Shown here: in pieces, positions 48,536 through 57,972 of the stretch
Position numbering within the stretch: position 1 is the stretch's first letter
How the letters are laid out: each line of letters begins with the position of its first letter
NCBI GenBank assembly: GCA_945881835.1
Contig: CAMCVP010000001.1
Span: 248,001 to 312,000 of the forward strand
Length of the DNA stretch: 64,000 nt
Origin: Chryseobacterium gleum
GTDB lineage: Bacteria; Bacteroidota; Bacteroidia; Flavobacteriales_D; Sanyastnellaceae
Direction of reading: 5' to 3'
Notes under the pieces: model-generated
Seen by the model: the letters and a program-made list of their open reading frames with translations, nothing else
Told to the model about the DNA's origin: nothing
Databases searched by the model: none
Made by a program: the position numbers and the translations under genes

Positions 48536-48562
48536 AAAAAAATGCCGACATGACGTCGGCAT
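48536..48562 (-). terminator. Terminator of tRNA-Ser
   Basis: ATGCCGAC / GTCGGCAT, an 8-bp perfect stem with a 5-nt loop, followed on the minus strand by seven Ts, just past the tRNA 3' end. Confidence 0.9.
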
Positions 48563-48569
48563 AGTTTCG

Positions 48570-48656
48570 CGGAAAAGGGGGGATTCGAACCCCCGGTACA
48601 GTTTCCCGTACGACAGTTTAGCAAACTGTTGGTTTCAGCCACTCACCCACCTTTCC
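48570..48656 (-). tRNA. tRNA-Ser (anticodon GCT)
   Basis: An 87-nt class II tRNA with a long variable arm. The acceptor stem is GGAAAGG / CTTTTCC (one G-U), with discriminator G. The anticodon loop is CAGTTTGCTAAACTG, with anticodon GCT for AGC/AGU. The T arm is GGGGGTTCGAATCCCCC. The CCA end is not encoded. A canonical promoter (TTG-N19-TACATTTG) lies upstream and a terminator downstream. Its 3' end faces the toxin-antitoxin islet. Confidence 0.96.
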
Positions 48657-48685
48657 TAACGGCTGTTCCTCTTTTACGAGGAGTG

Positions 48686-48716
48686 CAAATGTAAACCGAC
48701 ATTCCTATATTTCAAA
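48686..48716 (-). promoter_or_regulatory. Promoter of tRNA-Ser
   Basis: On the minus strand: TTTG (48713-48716), 19 bp, TACATTTG (48686-48693). This exactly fits the Bacteroidota promoter pattern. Confidence 0.8.
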
Positions 48717-48724
48717 TTTTTTTT

Positions 48725-49303
48725 CTATTCCTTCCCGAAGTGTTCCTTCAGCGCCGCATAGACTTTGTGCGTAGGCAATCCCATGACATTGAAATAACTT
48801 CCTTCCAAATTCACTATTCCAACTAAACCAATGAAATCCTGCGCCCCGTAACTTCCCGCTTTATCGAAGGGCTTGTAATGCTCAATGTAATGACGAAGCT
48901 CTGCTTCACTCATCTCTGCAAAGGTCACCTTCGTGCAATCGGTAAACGAATGTTTCCAGGTGGAAGTGGAGATGCACACGCCCGTGTATACTTCATGACT
49001 TCTTCCTCTTAATTGCTTCAGCATACTTAATGCTTCCTCGAAGTCTGCTGGTTTATTCAACAATGCTCCTTCAACATGAACTACGGTGTCTGCGGTAATC
49101 ACCAACTCGTTGGCTGATGCTGTTTCCAACAAAGCCTCGGCCTTCCTTTCCGCTAAGCGCTGAGCCACTTCCGTCAAGGGCCAAGAAGGATCAATGCTTT
49201 CGTCTACATCGGAAACCCTAACTTCAAACGTGAGTCCCATGCCAGCCAACAATTCCTTCCTTCTCGGAGAGCCCGATCCCAAGACTAACTTGTAGTTGTT
49301 CAT
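48725..49303 (-). CDS. maf: Maf-like nucleotide pyrophosphatase
   Basis: A 192-residue Maf/YhdE-type house-cleaning enzyme that hydrolyses dTTP/UTP or modified nucleotides. Family motifs are [48 protein letters not shown] and [30 protein letters not shown]. Three in-frame starts are possible; the ATG at 49303 ([13 protein letters not shown]) fits the family. The minus-strand -7 box TAAATTTG at 49330-49337 also puts the transcript start below the longer versions. It is divergent from guaA. Exact substrate (YhdE versus YceF type) is unresolved. Confidence 0.92.
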   Translation of the reverse strand: MNNYKLVLGSGSPRRKELLAGMGLTFEVRVSDVDESIDPSWPLTEVAQRLAERKAEALLETASANELVITADTVVHVEGALLNKPADFEEALSMLKQLRGRSHEVYTGVCISTSTWKHSFTDCTKVTFAEMSEAELRHYIEHYKPFDKAGSYGAQDFIGLVGIVNLEGSYFNVMGLPTHKVYAALKEHFGKE

Positions 49304-49342
49304 CAACGGTAATAATTCTTCCATGACAACAAATTTACATCG

Positions 49343-49350
49343 TAAATTTG
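49343..49350 (+). promoter_or_regulatory. -7 box of guaA
   Basis: TAAATTTG ends 5 bp before the chosen guaA ATG (49356), so the message may have almost no leader. A mirrored TAAATTTG on the minus strand (49330-49337) serves maf. Confidence 0.55.
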
Positions 49351-49355
49351 CGCGC

Positions 49356-50888
49356 ATGCATCAATTAGTTCTTATCCTCGACTTCGGTTCGCAAGTCACT
49401 CAACTTATTGCACGTCGCTTGCGCGAACACAACGTTTACTGTGAGATCAAACCTTGGAACAAGGTGACTTCAATCCCAGAAAATTGTGTCGGTGTAATTC
49501 TTTCTGGAAGTCCATACAGTGTTCATCAAGAAGGAGCGCCGCTACCTGCGGTTTTCGATATTAATCCGAATCTTCCAATGCTTGGAATTTGCTACGGAGC
49601 GCAACTCATGGCGCAACTGAACGGAGGAAAAGTTGAGCGCAGCACGCACCGTGAATACGGTCGCGCGAACTTAATTAGTCATCAAGCGAATCATATTTTG
49701 TTTCAAGGCATTCCAGATAATTCACAAGTGTGGATGTCGCACGGAGATACCATTACGGGGCTGGGCGAAAACATGGACATCATCTGCAGCACAGAGAACG
49801 TTAAAGTTGCAGGATACGCCTTCAAAGACCGTCCGGTTTTCGGAGTGCAATTTCATCCGGAAGTGTTCCACTCAACAGACGGTGGAATCATGTTGAAGAA
49901 CTTCGTTGTTGATGTATGTGGATGTAAACAAGACTGGACGCCGGCTTCCTTCGCCGACGAAACCATTGCCGATCTGAAAGTTAAATTAGGCGACGATAAA
50001 GTTATCCTTGGTCTAAGCGGCGGCGTAGACAGCAGCGTAGCTGCAGTGCTTATTCACAAAGCCATTGGAAAGAATTTGTATTGCATTTTCGTGAATAACG
50101 GATTGCTTCGCAAAGACGAATACGAAAGCGTTTTAGATAGCTATTTGCATTTAGGTTTGAACGTTAAGGGTGTCGATGCGAGCGAAATGTTTTACGACGC
50201 ATTGAAAGGGTTATCAGATCCAGAGGCGAAGAGAAAAGCAATCGGAAAAACATTCATCGATGTATTCGATGCCGAAAGTAAATTGGTGGAAGGTGCGAAA
50301 TGGCTAGGACAAGGAACCATCTATCCAGATGTGATTGAATCGGTTTCTGTTTCCGGAGGTCCTTCGCAAACAATCAAGAGTCACCACAACGTAGGCGGAC
50401 TTCCAGATTACATGCAGCTTTCGTTGGTTGAACCGCTTCGCTTGTTGTTCAAAGACGAAGTAAGAAGAGTAGGGCGCGAGCTTGAAATTCCAAATGCAAT
50501 TTTATCTCGCCATCCGTTCCCAGGTCCAGGCTTAGGTATTCGAATTTTAGGAGATATCACCCGCGAGAAAGTGCGTGTGCTTCAAGAAGTAGATGCCGTT
50601 TGGATCAACGGATTGAAGGAAGCGAATCTCTACGACGAAGTGTGGCAAGCAGGCGCAATCCTACTTCCTGTGCAGAGTGTAGGCGTTATGGGCGATGAGC
50701 GCACGTATGAGAATGCAGTTGCGTTACGCGCAGTAACGAGCACCGACGGTATGACCGCAGACTGGGCGCATTTGCCTTATGAATTCTTAGCGAAAGTGAG
50801 TAACGATATAATAAATAAAGTGAAAGGTGTGAATCGCGTGGTGTATGACATCAGCAGTAAGCCTCCAGCAACAATAGAGTGGGAATAA
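49356..50888 (+). CDS. guaA: GMP synthase (glutamine-hydrolysing)
   Basis: Converts XMP to GMP using glutamine and ATP. The 510-residue enzyme has an N-terminal class I glutaminase ([21 protein letters not shown], nucleophile in [16 protein letters not shown] pair in [11 protein letters not shown]). The ATP-pyrophosphatase domain P-loop is [21 protein letters not shown]. The C-terminal dimerisation region includes [20 protein letters not shown] and ends in KPPATIEWE. The start at the ATG at 49356 ([11 protein letters not shown]) removes a 20-residue non-family extension in the ORF track. The next gene follows after 20 bp. Confidence 0.97.
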   Translation: MHQLVLILDFGSQVTQLIARRLREHNVYCEIKPWNKVTSIPENCVGVILSGSPYSVHQEGAPLPAVFDINPNLPMLGICYGAQLMAQLNGGKVERSTHREYGRANLISHQANHILFQGIPDNSQVWMSHGDTITGLGENMDIICSTENVKVAGYAFKDRPVFGVQFHPEVFHSTDGGIMLKNFVVDVCGCKQDWTPASFADETIADLKVKLGDDKVILGLSGGVDSSVAAVLIHKAIGKNLYCIFVNNGLLRKDEYESVLDSYLHLGLNVKGVDASEMFYDALKGLSDPEAKRKAIGKTFIDVFDAESKLVEGAKWLGQGTIYPDVIESVSVSGGPSQTIKSHHNVGGLPDYMQLSLVEPLRLLFKDEVRRVGRELEIPNAILSRHPFPGPGLGIRILGDITREKVRVLQEVDAVWINGLKEANLYDEVWQAGAILLPVQSVGVMGDERTYENAVALRAVTSTDGMTADWAHLPYEFLAKVSNDIINKVKGVNRVVYDISSKPPATIEWE

Positions 50889-50908
50889 AATTTGTTATCT
50901 ATAATTGA

Positions 50909-52276
50909 ATGAAAAAAATCGGATTCATTTTTCTCTTGGTAATGGCAAGCACTTCGGTTTTTGCACAAAGTTGCAAAAACTATCATGTGGTGGCTTCGGG
51001 TGAGACCCTGTATCGCATTTCGCGTATTTACGGATTAACCATTGCCGAGATTCAAGCACTTAATCCAGGTTTGGTCACCACAGTTAGATTGGGCGAGCGC
51101 ATATGTTTACCAAATTCAGTGAAGCCAATTCGTTCTGAGGTTCCTGAGACTTATCCGGAGTATGATGGTGTAATTGCTGTTGAAAGCAAGAAAGACTCCT
51201 CTCGCACTTCCATTACTTCGAAAAAAGATTCATATGCAATAGCCCTATTATTACCTTTTTCAACGTATCAAATGAGCAGCGATTCGTTGGATGAGCGTTC
51301 CGTGAAATTGCGCAATGTGGCCATTAATATGTACCGCGGAGCAATGATGGCGCAAGAGGAATTGCAAAACAGAAATGTAAATATTGTTGTGCATATGTTC
51401 GATGTTGGAAACACTGTTGATGCAGGAAAGCACGCGGTAGAGCGCTGCGCGGAAGTAAGCGCAGACGTTGTAGTAGGACCACTGTTTAAAGATCCCATCC
51501 AAGAGGTAGCGAAGTGGGTTTCGAAACGAAAGGCGCACATGGTTATTCCTGTTAAAATGACGAACAAAATTTTACTCCTTTCTGAAAATATGAGTAAGGC
51601 TTATCCCGGAAATAACTCGCAATGGTATTACCTGTCCGGATATGCAAAGCAAGAATTTCCGAATTCGATCATCGTAGGAGCTTATGCAAAAGGAAAAGAT
51701 GATTTTTCGAGCGAAGCGGCAATGGGTGGATATTTAGCGGAATGCGGCGATTCGTTGAGAGTGTTCGATGTATCATTGAATAGTGTGAAGCTTTATGATT
51801 TCATCAAGAAGTCGAATAAGAATGTTGTGGTGTTAGACATGACTTCAGACGAGAAAACGGGAACTGCACTAACAACGGCTTTAACGGGATTGAATGTTAG
51901 TTTTGTTGGTGGTGAAACCAACGCAAGTGACAGTCGATTAGAAGCTGGCGCGAAAGGCTTGGGCACACGAAACATTATGCTCGATTATTACAACTTAGAC
52001 AACTTGAAGTGGATAGCGGCATACAGAAAAGAGTTTCAGTCGGAGCCCGATGAATTCTCTGCTATTATGCACGACATTGTATTGTACTACGGAACCGGTC
52101 TTCAACAATTCGGAACAGAAGTCGGGCAACACCTGAATGAAATTGATGATTCAGGGCTCATTGCTCTCGGATTTGAGTTCTTTAAAACCGGTCCGGAATC
52201 TGGATACGAAAATGCTTACGTGAACATTGTTCAAAAAATGAATGGAAGATGGGGATTGAAGAACAACTTGAAATAA
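50909..52276 (+). CDS. LysM domain fused to a periplasmic-binding-protein-like domain
   Basis: A 455-residue exported protein. A signal peptide (MKKIGFIFLLVMASTSVFAQ) is followed by one LysM peptidoglycan-binding motif (YHVVASGETLYRISRIYGLTIAEIQALNPG, residues about 25-70). A short linker leads to a type I periplasmic-binding-fold domain (about 110-455; IALLLPFSTYQM, NMYRGAMMAQEELQNRNVNIVVHMFDVGNT, VVVGPLFKDPIQEVAKW). It presumably sits on peptidoglycan and binds a ligand. No ABC transporter is encoded nearby, so a transport role is not established. hemF starts inside its last 28 bp. Confidence 0.85.
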   Translation: MKKIGFIFLLVMASTSVFAQSCKNYHVVASGETLYRISRIYGLTIAEIQALNPGLVTTVRLGERICLPNSVKPIRSEVPETYPEYDGVIAVESKKDSSRTSITSKKDSYAIALLLPFSTYQMSSDSLDERSVKLRNVAINMYRGAMMAQEELQNRNVNIVVHMFDVGNTVDAGKHAVERCAEVSADVVVGPLFKDPIQEVAKWVSKRKAHMVIPVKMTNKILLLSENMSKAYPGNNSQWYYLSGYAKQEFPNSIIVGAYAKGKDDFSSEAAMGGYLAECGDSLRVFDVSLNSVKLYDFIKKSNKNVVVLDMTSDEKTGTALTTALTGLNVSFVGGETNASDSRLEAGAKGLGTRNIMLDYYNLDNLKWIAAYRKEFQSEPDEFSAIMHDIVLYYGTGLQQFGTEVGQHLNEIDDSGLIALGFEFFKTGPESGYENAYVNIVQKMNGRWGLKNNLK

Positions 52277-53151
52277 GATTAACACCGTTTCAGCAGAAAG
52301 TTGTTAGCGACTTACTTGAAATTCAAGACAGTATTTGTGCGGCATTGGAGACCTTCGACGGTTCCGATTTTCGTGAAGATATTTGGAAGCATACAGGAGG
52401 CGGAGGTGGAAGAACGCGCGTAATGAACGGCTCTTTAATTGAGAAGGGCGGTGTGAATTTTTCTGCAGTTACGGGTCCTGTTCCACCCATGATGAAAGAC
52501 CGCATGCACCCTGATGCTAAATCGTTTTTCGCAACCGGTGTGTCTTTGGTTATCCATCCGTTTTCTCCTCAGATTCCTATTGTTCACATGAACGTGCGTT
52601 ATTTCGAAAGTGATGCCGGAGACCAATGGATTGGCGGAGGAATAGATTTAACTCCTATTTATGTGAACGAAGAGCAACGCGATTTTTTTCATTCTGAAAT
52701 GAAAAACGTTTGTGAAACGCACGGCATGAATCACGAAGAATTTAAGTTGTGGGCGGATAAGTATTTCTTCATTCCACATAGAAAAGAAACCCGCGGAGTG
52801 GGTGGAATATTTTACGATTATCAGAAGCCTTCCGAGCAGAAAACAATGGAAGAGCTTTGGGCGTTTAACAATGCTGTTGGTCACACCTTCAATAGGGCTT
52901 ATTTACCCATTGTTGAAGCCAATATGGATCTCGAGTTTACCGAACAACAGAAGCAATGGCAATTCCTTCGCAGAGGTCGCTATGTTGAATTTAATTTGGT
53001 GTGCGATAAAGGAACCCTCTTCGGACTTCAAACTGGAGGTAGAACTGAAAGTATTCTCATGAGCCTACCGAAATTCGCCTCCTGGGAATACGACTTTCAA
53101 GTCGAACCCAATTCAGCAGAAGAACACACACTGAATATCCTGAAATCTTAA
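52249..53151 (+). CDS. hemF: Oxygen-dependent coproporphyrinogen III oxidase
   Basis: Oxidatively decarboxylates coproporphyrinogen III to protoporphyrinogen IX in haem synthesis, using oxygen. The 300-residue enzyme has the typical blocks WKHTGGGGGRTRVMNGSLIEKGGVNFSAVTGPVPPMM, FFATGVSLVIHPFSPQIPIVHMNVRYFE and DQWIGGGIDLTPIYVNEEQRDFFHSEMKNVCETHG. It ends with RGRYVEFNLVCDKGTLFGLQTGGRTESILMSLP. The start ATG lies 28 bp inside the upstream LysM gene, implying translational coupling. A mini-hairpin array begins 3 bp after the stop. Confidence 0.96.
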   Translation: MGIEEQLEIRLTPFQQKVVSDLLEIQDSICAALETFDGSDFREDIWKHTGGGGGRTRVMNGSLIEKGGVNFSAVTGPVPPMMKDRMHPDAKSFFATGVSLVIHPFSPQIPIVHMNVRYFESDAGDQWIGGGIDLTPIYVNEEQRDFFHSEMKNVCETHGMNHEEFKLWADKYFFIPHRKETRGVGGIFYDYQKPSEQKTMEELWAFNNAVGHTFNRAYLPIVEANMDLEFTEQQKQWQFLRRGRYVEFNLVCDKGTLFGLQTGGRTESILMSLPKFASWEYDFQVEPNSAEEHTLNILKS

Positions 53152-53153
53152 AT

Positions 53154-53200
53154 CGCGCAGCGTCATCCGCTTGCGGTCATCAATCGCTTAAAGGCGATTG
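53154..53200. repeat. Mini-hairpin array 5 (3 units, TCAT spacers)
   Basis: CGC-GCA-GCG, TCAT, CCGC-TT-GCGG, TCAT, then CAATCGC-TTAAAG-GCGATTG. The TCAT spacers are the same as in array 2 at 20 kb. The last hairpin includes the stop codon of the convergent lolA-like gene, so the array spans the junction of two converging genes. Confidence 0.85.
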
Positions 53201-53829
53201 TCGACCATCTTAACACCTGGGAATCCTGCTTGATTGAATTTGAAGTCACCTTCGTTAATGGCAGGATTCGCTTTGAAGTTTTTAATCTTGTAAGTCACGT
53301 TTGCGTTTTCGCGAGTAACAACATTCACTTTAGTAAGTTCCATTTTCGCTTTGTCAACGAAAAGAGTTACGGTGTGAAATGATTTCGATTTTGGGTTCAA
53401 AGGGTATAGAGCGATTTCGTAACAAGCAACACCATCAACAGTTGCGTTGGTGTTTTTCATTTCGTGTTTGAAGTCTTTGTTCCAGATGGTATACATCTCA
53501 GAAGGATCGAATCCACCGTCTTTCACGTCGGCTAAGTTGTCGATTGAACACGAGTTCGATTTTTTGTTGTAGGTCCAAACAGTAGCGCCGTCGCAGTATA
53601 CAGAATAGTCTGGAAGTGCAAGTTGGTATTTTTTTCCTTTTACTTTAACTGTTCCGTTTTGCTTGGATACTTTTCCGGTTTTCGGATTGCTTAATTCTGA
53701 ACTGAAGTCTGACGAGGTGGTAGCCCAAGATTTAGCTTTGGTTGAAAGCTTGTCTAATATTTCTTTAGAAGTCTGTGCTTGAAGAGAAAACGTTGCAAGA
53801 AGTGCGAACGCTAGAAATAGATTTTTCAT
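53188..53829 (-). CDS. lolA: LolA-like outer-membrane lipoprotein carrier
   Basis: A 213-residue exported protein with a signal peptide (MKNLFLAFALLATFSLQAQ). The LolA/LppX-type beta-sheet body follows: TSKEILDKLSTKAKSWATTSSDFSSELSNPKTGKVSKQNGTVKVKGKKYQLALPDYSVYCDGATVWTYNKKSNSC. It ends with VVTRENANVTYKIKNFKANPAINEGDFKFNQAGFPGVKMVD. LolA carries lipoproteins across the periplasm to the outer membrane. It lies 12 bp downstream of ftsK, matching the ftsK-lolA order seen in many bacteria. The symbol is by family and neighbourhood. Confidence 0.88.
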   Translation of the reverse strand: MKNLFLAFALLATFSLQAQTSKEILDKLSTKAKSWATTSSDFSSELSNPKTGKVSKQNGTVKVKGKKYQLALPDYSVYCDGATVWTYNKKSNSCSIDNLADVKDGGFDPSEMYTIWNKDFKHEMKNTNATVDGVACYEIALYPLNPKSKSFHTVTLFVDKAKMELTKVNVVTRENANVTYKIKNFKANPAINEGDFKFNQAGFPGVKMVDNRL

Positions 53830-53841
53830 TTTGTTTTTTTA

Positions 53842-56400
53842 TTAATCACGCAGGTTTTTCAAGAACTGTTCCAAAGCGATCTCATCGGGTATTAATACCT
53901 TCCGAGCCTTACTTCCTTCAAAGGGTCCAATAAGTCCTGCAGCCTCCAATTGGTCTATCAATCGGCCTGCTCTGTTATAACCCAATTTAAGTTTTCGTTG
54001 AAGAAGAGAGGCCGATCCTTGTTGACTTAACACAATGACCTTCGCAGCTTCTTCGAACAATGAATCACGTTCCGAGTTGTCAAAATTACCAATTTCCATT
54101 GAATTTTCATCAGCAACTTCAGGAAGATGGAAGGCGTGAGCATAACCTTGCTGACTTCCAATGAATTCAGTTATAGCCTGAACCTCTGGTGTATCAACGA
54201 ATCCGCACTGCAAGCGAATCAAATCGTTTCCCGTGCTTAAAAGCATATCCCCTCTACCAATTAATTGGTCTGCTCCTCCAGCATCGAGAATCGTACGAGA
54301 GTCAATTTTCGAAGTTACACGGAACGCTATACGCGCCGGGAAGTTGGCTTTGATGGTACCCGTGATGATGTTTACCGATGGACGTTGAGTCGCAATGATC
54401 AAGTGAATACCAATGGCACGCGCTAATTGTGCAAGACGGGCAATAGGTGTTTCCACCTCGCGACCAGCGGTCATGATTAAATCGGCGAACTCATCTACAA
54501 CCAATACAATGTATGGAAGGAATCGGTGTCCGTTATTCGGATTTAATTTTCTGGAAATGAATTTCGCGTTGTATTCCTTTATGGTTCGACACTCGGCTGT
54601 TTTAAGAAGTTCGTAGCGCTCGTCCATTTCCACACACAACGAATTCAATGTTTTTACCGCCTTGCTAGTGTCTGTGATAATCGCTTCAGCTTCGTCAGGA
54701 AGTTTCGCCAAGAAATGTCTTTCAATTTTATTGAAAAGGGTAAGTTCAACTTTCTTCGGATCGACCAAAACAAATTTCACTTGAGAAGGATGCTTGCGAT
54801 ACAGCAATGAAACCAAGATGGCGTTCAGTCCTACAGACTTACCTTGTCCAGTAGCACCTGCCATAAGTAAGTGAGGCATCTTGGTTAAGTCGGTAACGAA
54901 TATGTCGTTCGAAATGGTTTTCCCCAGCACCAATGGAAGTTCCATGTCTGCATTTTGAAACTTGTCGCTCGCAATTAACGAACGCATAGAAACCACGTCG
55001 GGTCTGCTGTTCGGAACTTCAATACCAATTGTTCCTTTTCCAGGAATTGGAGCAATGATGCGAATTCCCAATGCAGCAAGCGAAAGCGCAATGTCGTCTT
55101 CCAAACTTTTGATTTTCGAAATACGTACCCCAGGGGCAGGAACAATTTCATACAAGGTAACCGTTGGTCCAATGGTCGCTTTAATCTTGGCAATCTCAAT
55201 CTTGTAGTGATTGAGTGTTTCGATAATTCTGTTTTTATTTTCTTCAAGCTCTTCCTTCGAAATCTGAGGGCCATTGCCTCCGTAATTCTGAAGTAAATCA
55301 ATGGAAGGAAGCTGGTAGCGTGAAAGGTCAAGCTTCGGATCATATTCACCGAATTCGGTGCTTTCGATTTCGTCGGAACTCAATTCTTCGGCTTGCACGA
55401 CCGGTGCAATTTCAATTCCTAGATCACCCAAATCGTCGTCTTCGAAGACGGTTGAGTTTCCAGAAGAGACAGGATTCAACTCAAATTCGTCCGTGGTTTT
55501 TTTTTCTTCTTCCACTTCAGGAATTAAATCGAACGTTGTCTGGGGTTCAAGCGGGTTATTAAAGTCGAAAGAAGCAGTCTGAACAGGTTTTTCATCCTCT
55601 TGAATAAATTCATAAACTTCTGGTTCAGGCTCTGGCTCATGCGTGTAGGAGGGAATCGCTTCGGCCTTTACTTCGACAGTTGTTTCTTCTTTGTTGACAG
55701 TGGGTTTATGTTGAAGCTCTTCTTCTTCTTCAATAATTCGGGGCTTGTCTGCCTTTGGTTTCGATCTGAAAAGAACGCCGAGTCGAGCAATGAACGTATC
55801 TACATGGTGGTTGAAGTTCACAATGAAAAACACGATGACCACAAATAAGATTCCAAACAAAGTGCCCATCCAACCCAATTGCGAAACACAAAAATGGGTT
55901 GCAACAACACCGTATCCGCCAACGAATAAACCATTAATAAGAATTTCAATGTGATCAAAAGGAATGGGGTTGGTGCGGTGTGCGAAGAATCCAATGGCCA
56001 ATGGCAGGAAGAGCATAACACCGATGCTCACGCGCAAGGTTTTCAGAAACGGAAGAAGGTGCTTTCCTGTGAGCATTCGCATGCCCAGTAGGAACGTTAG
56101 AAGAGGGATGCACAACGCTGCAATCCCCGCAAAATGGAACATAAGCGCATGAGCGCAACGTGCGCCCAAGCCACCCATCCAGTTTTGGAAAGACTCGTTC
56201 AATTGTCCACTACCCACAAATAGTTGTTGGTCATGTACACCTGAAAATAAATAGGAAATACAGGCTAGCGCCATGAACGCTGAAAGCAATAGAATGGCAA
56301 GTCCAGTAATGCGCATAGAACGGACGTCGCGATTCAAATGTTCGTTTCTATCTTCAAATTCGGCAGAAGTATCGACTTCGCCTTTTCTTTTTTTAGCCAA
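53842..56400 (-). CDS. ftsK: DNA translocase FtsK/SpoIIIE
   Basis: Pumps chromosomal DNA through the closing septum and helps resolve chromosome dimers. The 852-residue protein has an N-terminal membrane region of about four helices (SMRITGLAILLLSAFMALACISYLF through WMGTLFGILFVVIVFFIVNF). An acidic linker of about 200 residues follows. The motor then has its P-loop in MAGATGQGKSVGLNAILVSLL, Walker B in LVVDEFADLIMTAGREVE, and RPSVNIITGTIKANFPARIAF. The winged-helix gamma domain is at the C-terminus (QQGSASLLQRKLKLGYNRAGRLIDQLEAAGLIG). It appears to use a TTG start (MAKKRKGEVD); the next in-frame ATG would remove about 28 residues. Confidence 0.95.
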   Translation of the reverse strand: MAKKRKGEVDTSAEFEDRNEHLNRDVRSMRITGLAILLLSAFMALACISYLFSGVHDQQLFVGSGQLNESFQNWMGGLGARCAHALMFHFAGIAALCIPLLTFLLGMRMLTGKHLLPFLKTLRVSIGVMLFLPLAIGFFAHRTNPIPFDHIEILINGLFVGGYGVVATHFCVSQLGWMGTLFGILFVVIVFFIVNFNHHVDTFIARLGVLFRSKPKADKPRIIEEEEELQHKPTVNKEETTVEVKAEAIPSYTHEPEPEPEVYEFIQEDEKPVQTASFDFNNPLEPQTTFDLIPEVEEEKKTTDEFELNPVSSGNSTVFEDDDLGDLGIEIAPVVQAEELSSDEIESTEFGEYDPKLDLSRYQLPSIDLLQNYGGNGPQISKEELEENKNRIIETLNHYKIEIAKIKATIGPTVTLYEIVPAPGVRISKIKSLEDDIALSLAALGIRIIAPIPGKGTIGIEVPNSRPDVVSMRSLIASDKFQNADMELPLVLGKTISNDIFVTDLTKMPHLLMAGATGQGKSVGLNAILVSLLYRKHPSQVKFVLVDPKKVELTLFNKIERHFLAKLPDEAEAIITDTSKAVKTLNSLCVEMDERYELLKTAECRTIKEYNAKFISRKLNPNNGHRFLPYIVLVVDEFADLIMTAGREVETPIARLAQLARAIGIHLIIATQRPSVNIITGTIKANFPARIAFRVTSKIDSRTILDAGGADQLIGRGDMLLSTGNDLIRLQCGFVDTPEVQAITEFIGSQQGYAHAFHLPEVADENSMEIGNFDNSERDSLFEEAAKVIVLSQQGSASLLQRKLKLGYNRAGRLIDQLEAAGLIGPFEGSKARKVLIPDEIALEQFLKNLRD

Positions 56401-56538
56401 AATGTACAGATGTATGGATGTGTGAAATTATTCAGTAGAACAACTGAAAAAGCAAGGGTTGTAGTGTCTTATTAACATAGATTTGTGGCTATTCGATGGG
56501 GATTGGTTTAGAATAGTCGAAAAAAATGAATAGCAGTG

Positions 56539-56568
56539 TTGCAATTCTCAATATTCTACGTATATTTG
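56539..56568 (+). promoter_or_regulatory. Promoter of the rpmG operon
   Basis: TTG (56539-56541), 19 bp, TATATTTG (56561-56568), 20 bp before the rpmG ATG. This is a canonical match to the Bacteroidota promoter pattern. Confidence 0.8.
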
Positions 56569-56587
56569 CCGTCCAATTTCTGCAACA

Positions 56588-56770
56588 ATGGCTAAGAAAG
56601 GTAATAGAATACAAGTTATAATGGAGTGCACAGAACACAAAGAGTCTGGCAAACCCGGCACAAGCCGTTACATCACTACTAAGAACAGGAAGAACACTCC
56701 TGAGCGCTTAGAGAAGAAAAAATTCAACCCGATTTTGAAGAGAATGACGGTTCATAAAGAAATCAAATAA
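56588..56770 (+). CDS. rpmG: 50S ribosomal protein L33
   Basis: A 60-residue, very basic ribosomal protein: [60 protein letters not shown]. The start [15 protein letters not shown] and the KFNP…VHKEIK end are characteristic. The usual four zinc cysteines are not present; there is only one (ECT), so this is the cysteine-poor form. It is first in an operon with DUF4295. The usual upstream neighbour rpmB (L28) is absent here. Confidence 0.95.
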   Translation: MAKKGNRIQVIMECTEHKESGKPGTSRYITTKNRKNTPERLEKKKFNPILKRMTVHKEIK

Positions 56771-56779
56771 GACTAAGTC

Positions 56780-56935
56780 ATGGCAAAGAAAGTAGTTGCG
56801 ACCCTTCAAACTGGTGGTGGTAAGAACCACACCAAGGTTATCAAAATGGTGAAGTCTGCAAAGACAGGCTCATATTCCTTCAAAGAGGAAATTGTACACA
56901 ATGACAAAATCGGCGAGTTCTTTGCTAAAGGCTAA
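56780..56935 (+). CDS. DUF4295 small basic protein (not in the ORF track)
   Basis: A 51-residue ORF below the track's length limit, reading MAKKVVATLQTGGGKNHTKV… to …DKIGEFFAKG. It matches DUF4295, a Bacteroidota-specific small basic protein nearly always found right after rpmG and before ftsY, which is its position here (9 bp after rpmG). A ribosome-associated role is widely presumed. Its high Lys content and lack of a signal peptide fit a cytoplasmic location. The ATG is at 56780. Confidence 0.92.
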   Translation: MAKKVVATLQTGGGKNHTKVIKMVKSAKTGSYSFKEEIVHNDKIGEFFAKG

Positions 56936-56954
56936 TCGCTGTTAGAAATATGTT

Positions 56955-56987
56955 AAAAGGCTTTTCCTTTGGAAAGGCCTTTTTTTT
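56955..56987 (+). terminator. Terminator after the rpmG-DUF4295 genes
   Basis: A 13-bp stem with one wobble (AAAAGGCTTTTCC / GGAAAGGCCTTTT), triloop TTT, then a run of Ts. It lies 17 bp before the ftsY ATG, so ftsY expression depends on read-through or an undetected promoter. Confidence 0.82.
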
Positions 56988-57003
56988 ATTTTAGACCTAT
57001 ACT

Positions 57004-57972
57004 ATGAGTTTCTTTAAACGCCTCTTTTCGAAAGAAAAAAAAGATAAGTTAGATCTTGGTCTTGAAAGAACCCGCGAAGGTTTTTTCGGGAAGCTAGCTC
57101 GTATTGTTACGGGAAAAGCGCATGTAGATGATGAGATGCTCGATGAGTTGGAAGAAATTCTGATTACTTCAGACGTTGGAACAGCCACGACCGAAAAGAT
57201 TATTAAGCGCATTCAAGAACGCGTTCGTCGAGAAAAATCAATGCCTTCCGATCAGCTGAATCAAGTTTTACGCGATGAGATTGCACAAATGCTTGTCGGT
57301 CACGATGGAGAAGATAGCGAAGAAATTTTCATTCCAGCTTCTGATGGAATGCCCTACGTAATTATGGTAGTAGGGGTGAACGGTGTGGGTAAGACCACCA
57401 CCATTGGTAAGATGGCTTACCAACTTCAACAACAAGGAAAGAAAGTGGTATTGGGTGCGGCAGATACCTTTCGTGCAGCAGCCATTGACCAATTGAAAAT
57501 TTGGGCAGAGCGAGCCAATGTTGACATAGTGGCTCAGGCCATGAATGCTGATCCCGCGGCTGTTGCTTTTGATACCTTACAATCGGCGGTTTCTAAGAAT
57601 GCCGATGTTGTTATCATTGATACAGCAGGCCGATTGCATAACAAGGTTGGTTTGATGAACGAGCTTTCGAAAATCAAACGCGTGATGCAAAAGGTGGTTC
57701 CGAATGCACCGCATGATGTAATGCTTGTTTTAGACGGTTCAACCGGACAGAATGCATTCGAACAAGCCAAGCAGTTTACGGCTGCGACAGAAGTTTCTTC
57801 ATTGGCCATAACAAAAATTGACGGAACAGCCAAAGGTGGTGTTGTCATAGGGATTTCAGATCAATTCAATATACCTGTCCGCTTCATTGGAGTGGGGGAG
57901 CAAGCCGGAGATCTTCAGGTCTTCAATAGATTTGAATTTGTAGATAGTTTATTCGCAGGAAAATCAAAGTAA
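57004..57972 (+). CDS. ftsY: Signal recognition particle receptor FtsY
   Basis: Receives SRP-ribosome complexes at the membrane. The 322-residue GTPase has an N-domain ([30 protein letters not shown]) and a G-domain with the P-loop [66 protein letters not shown] and [19 protein letters not shown]. The short N-terminus lacks the long acidic A-domain of E. coli. The rimO ATG overlaps its stop (TAATG), so the two are coupled. Confidence 0.97.
   Translation: MSFFKRLFSKEKKDKLDLGLERTREGFFGKLARIVTGKAHVDDEMLDELEEILITSDVGTATTEKIIKRIQERVRREKSMPSDQLNQVLRDEIAQMLVGHDGEDSEEIFIPASDGMPYVIMVVGVNGVGKTTTIGKMAYQLQQQGKKVVLGAADTFRAAAIDQLKIWAERANVDIVAQAMNADPAAVAFDTLQSAVSKNADVVIIDTAGRLHNKVGLMNELSKIKRVMQKVVPNAPHDVMLVLDGSTGQNAFEQAKQFTAATEVSSLAITKIDGTAKGGVVIGISDQFNIPVRFIGVGEQAGDLQVFNRFEFVDSLFAGKSK

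Noticed and set aside
48668-48682. Small hairpin CCTC-TTTTAC-GAGG upstream of tRNA-Ser
   Set aside because: Short, lies between promoter and tRNA in the leader, and could easily be chance.
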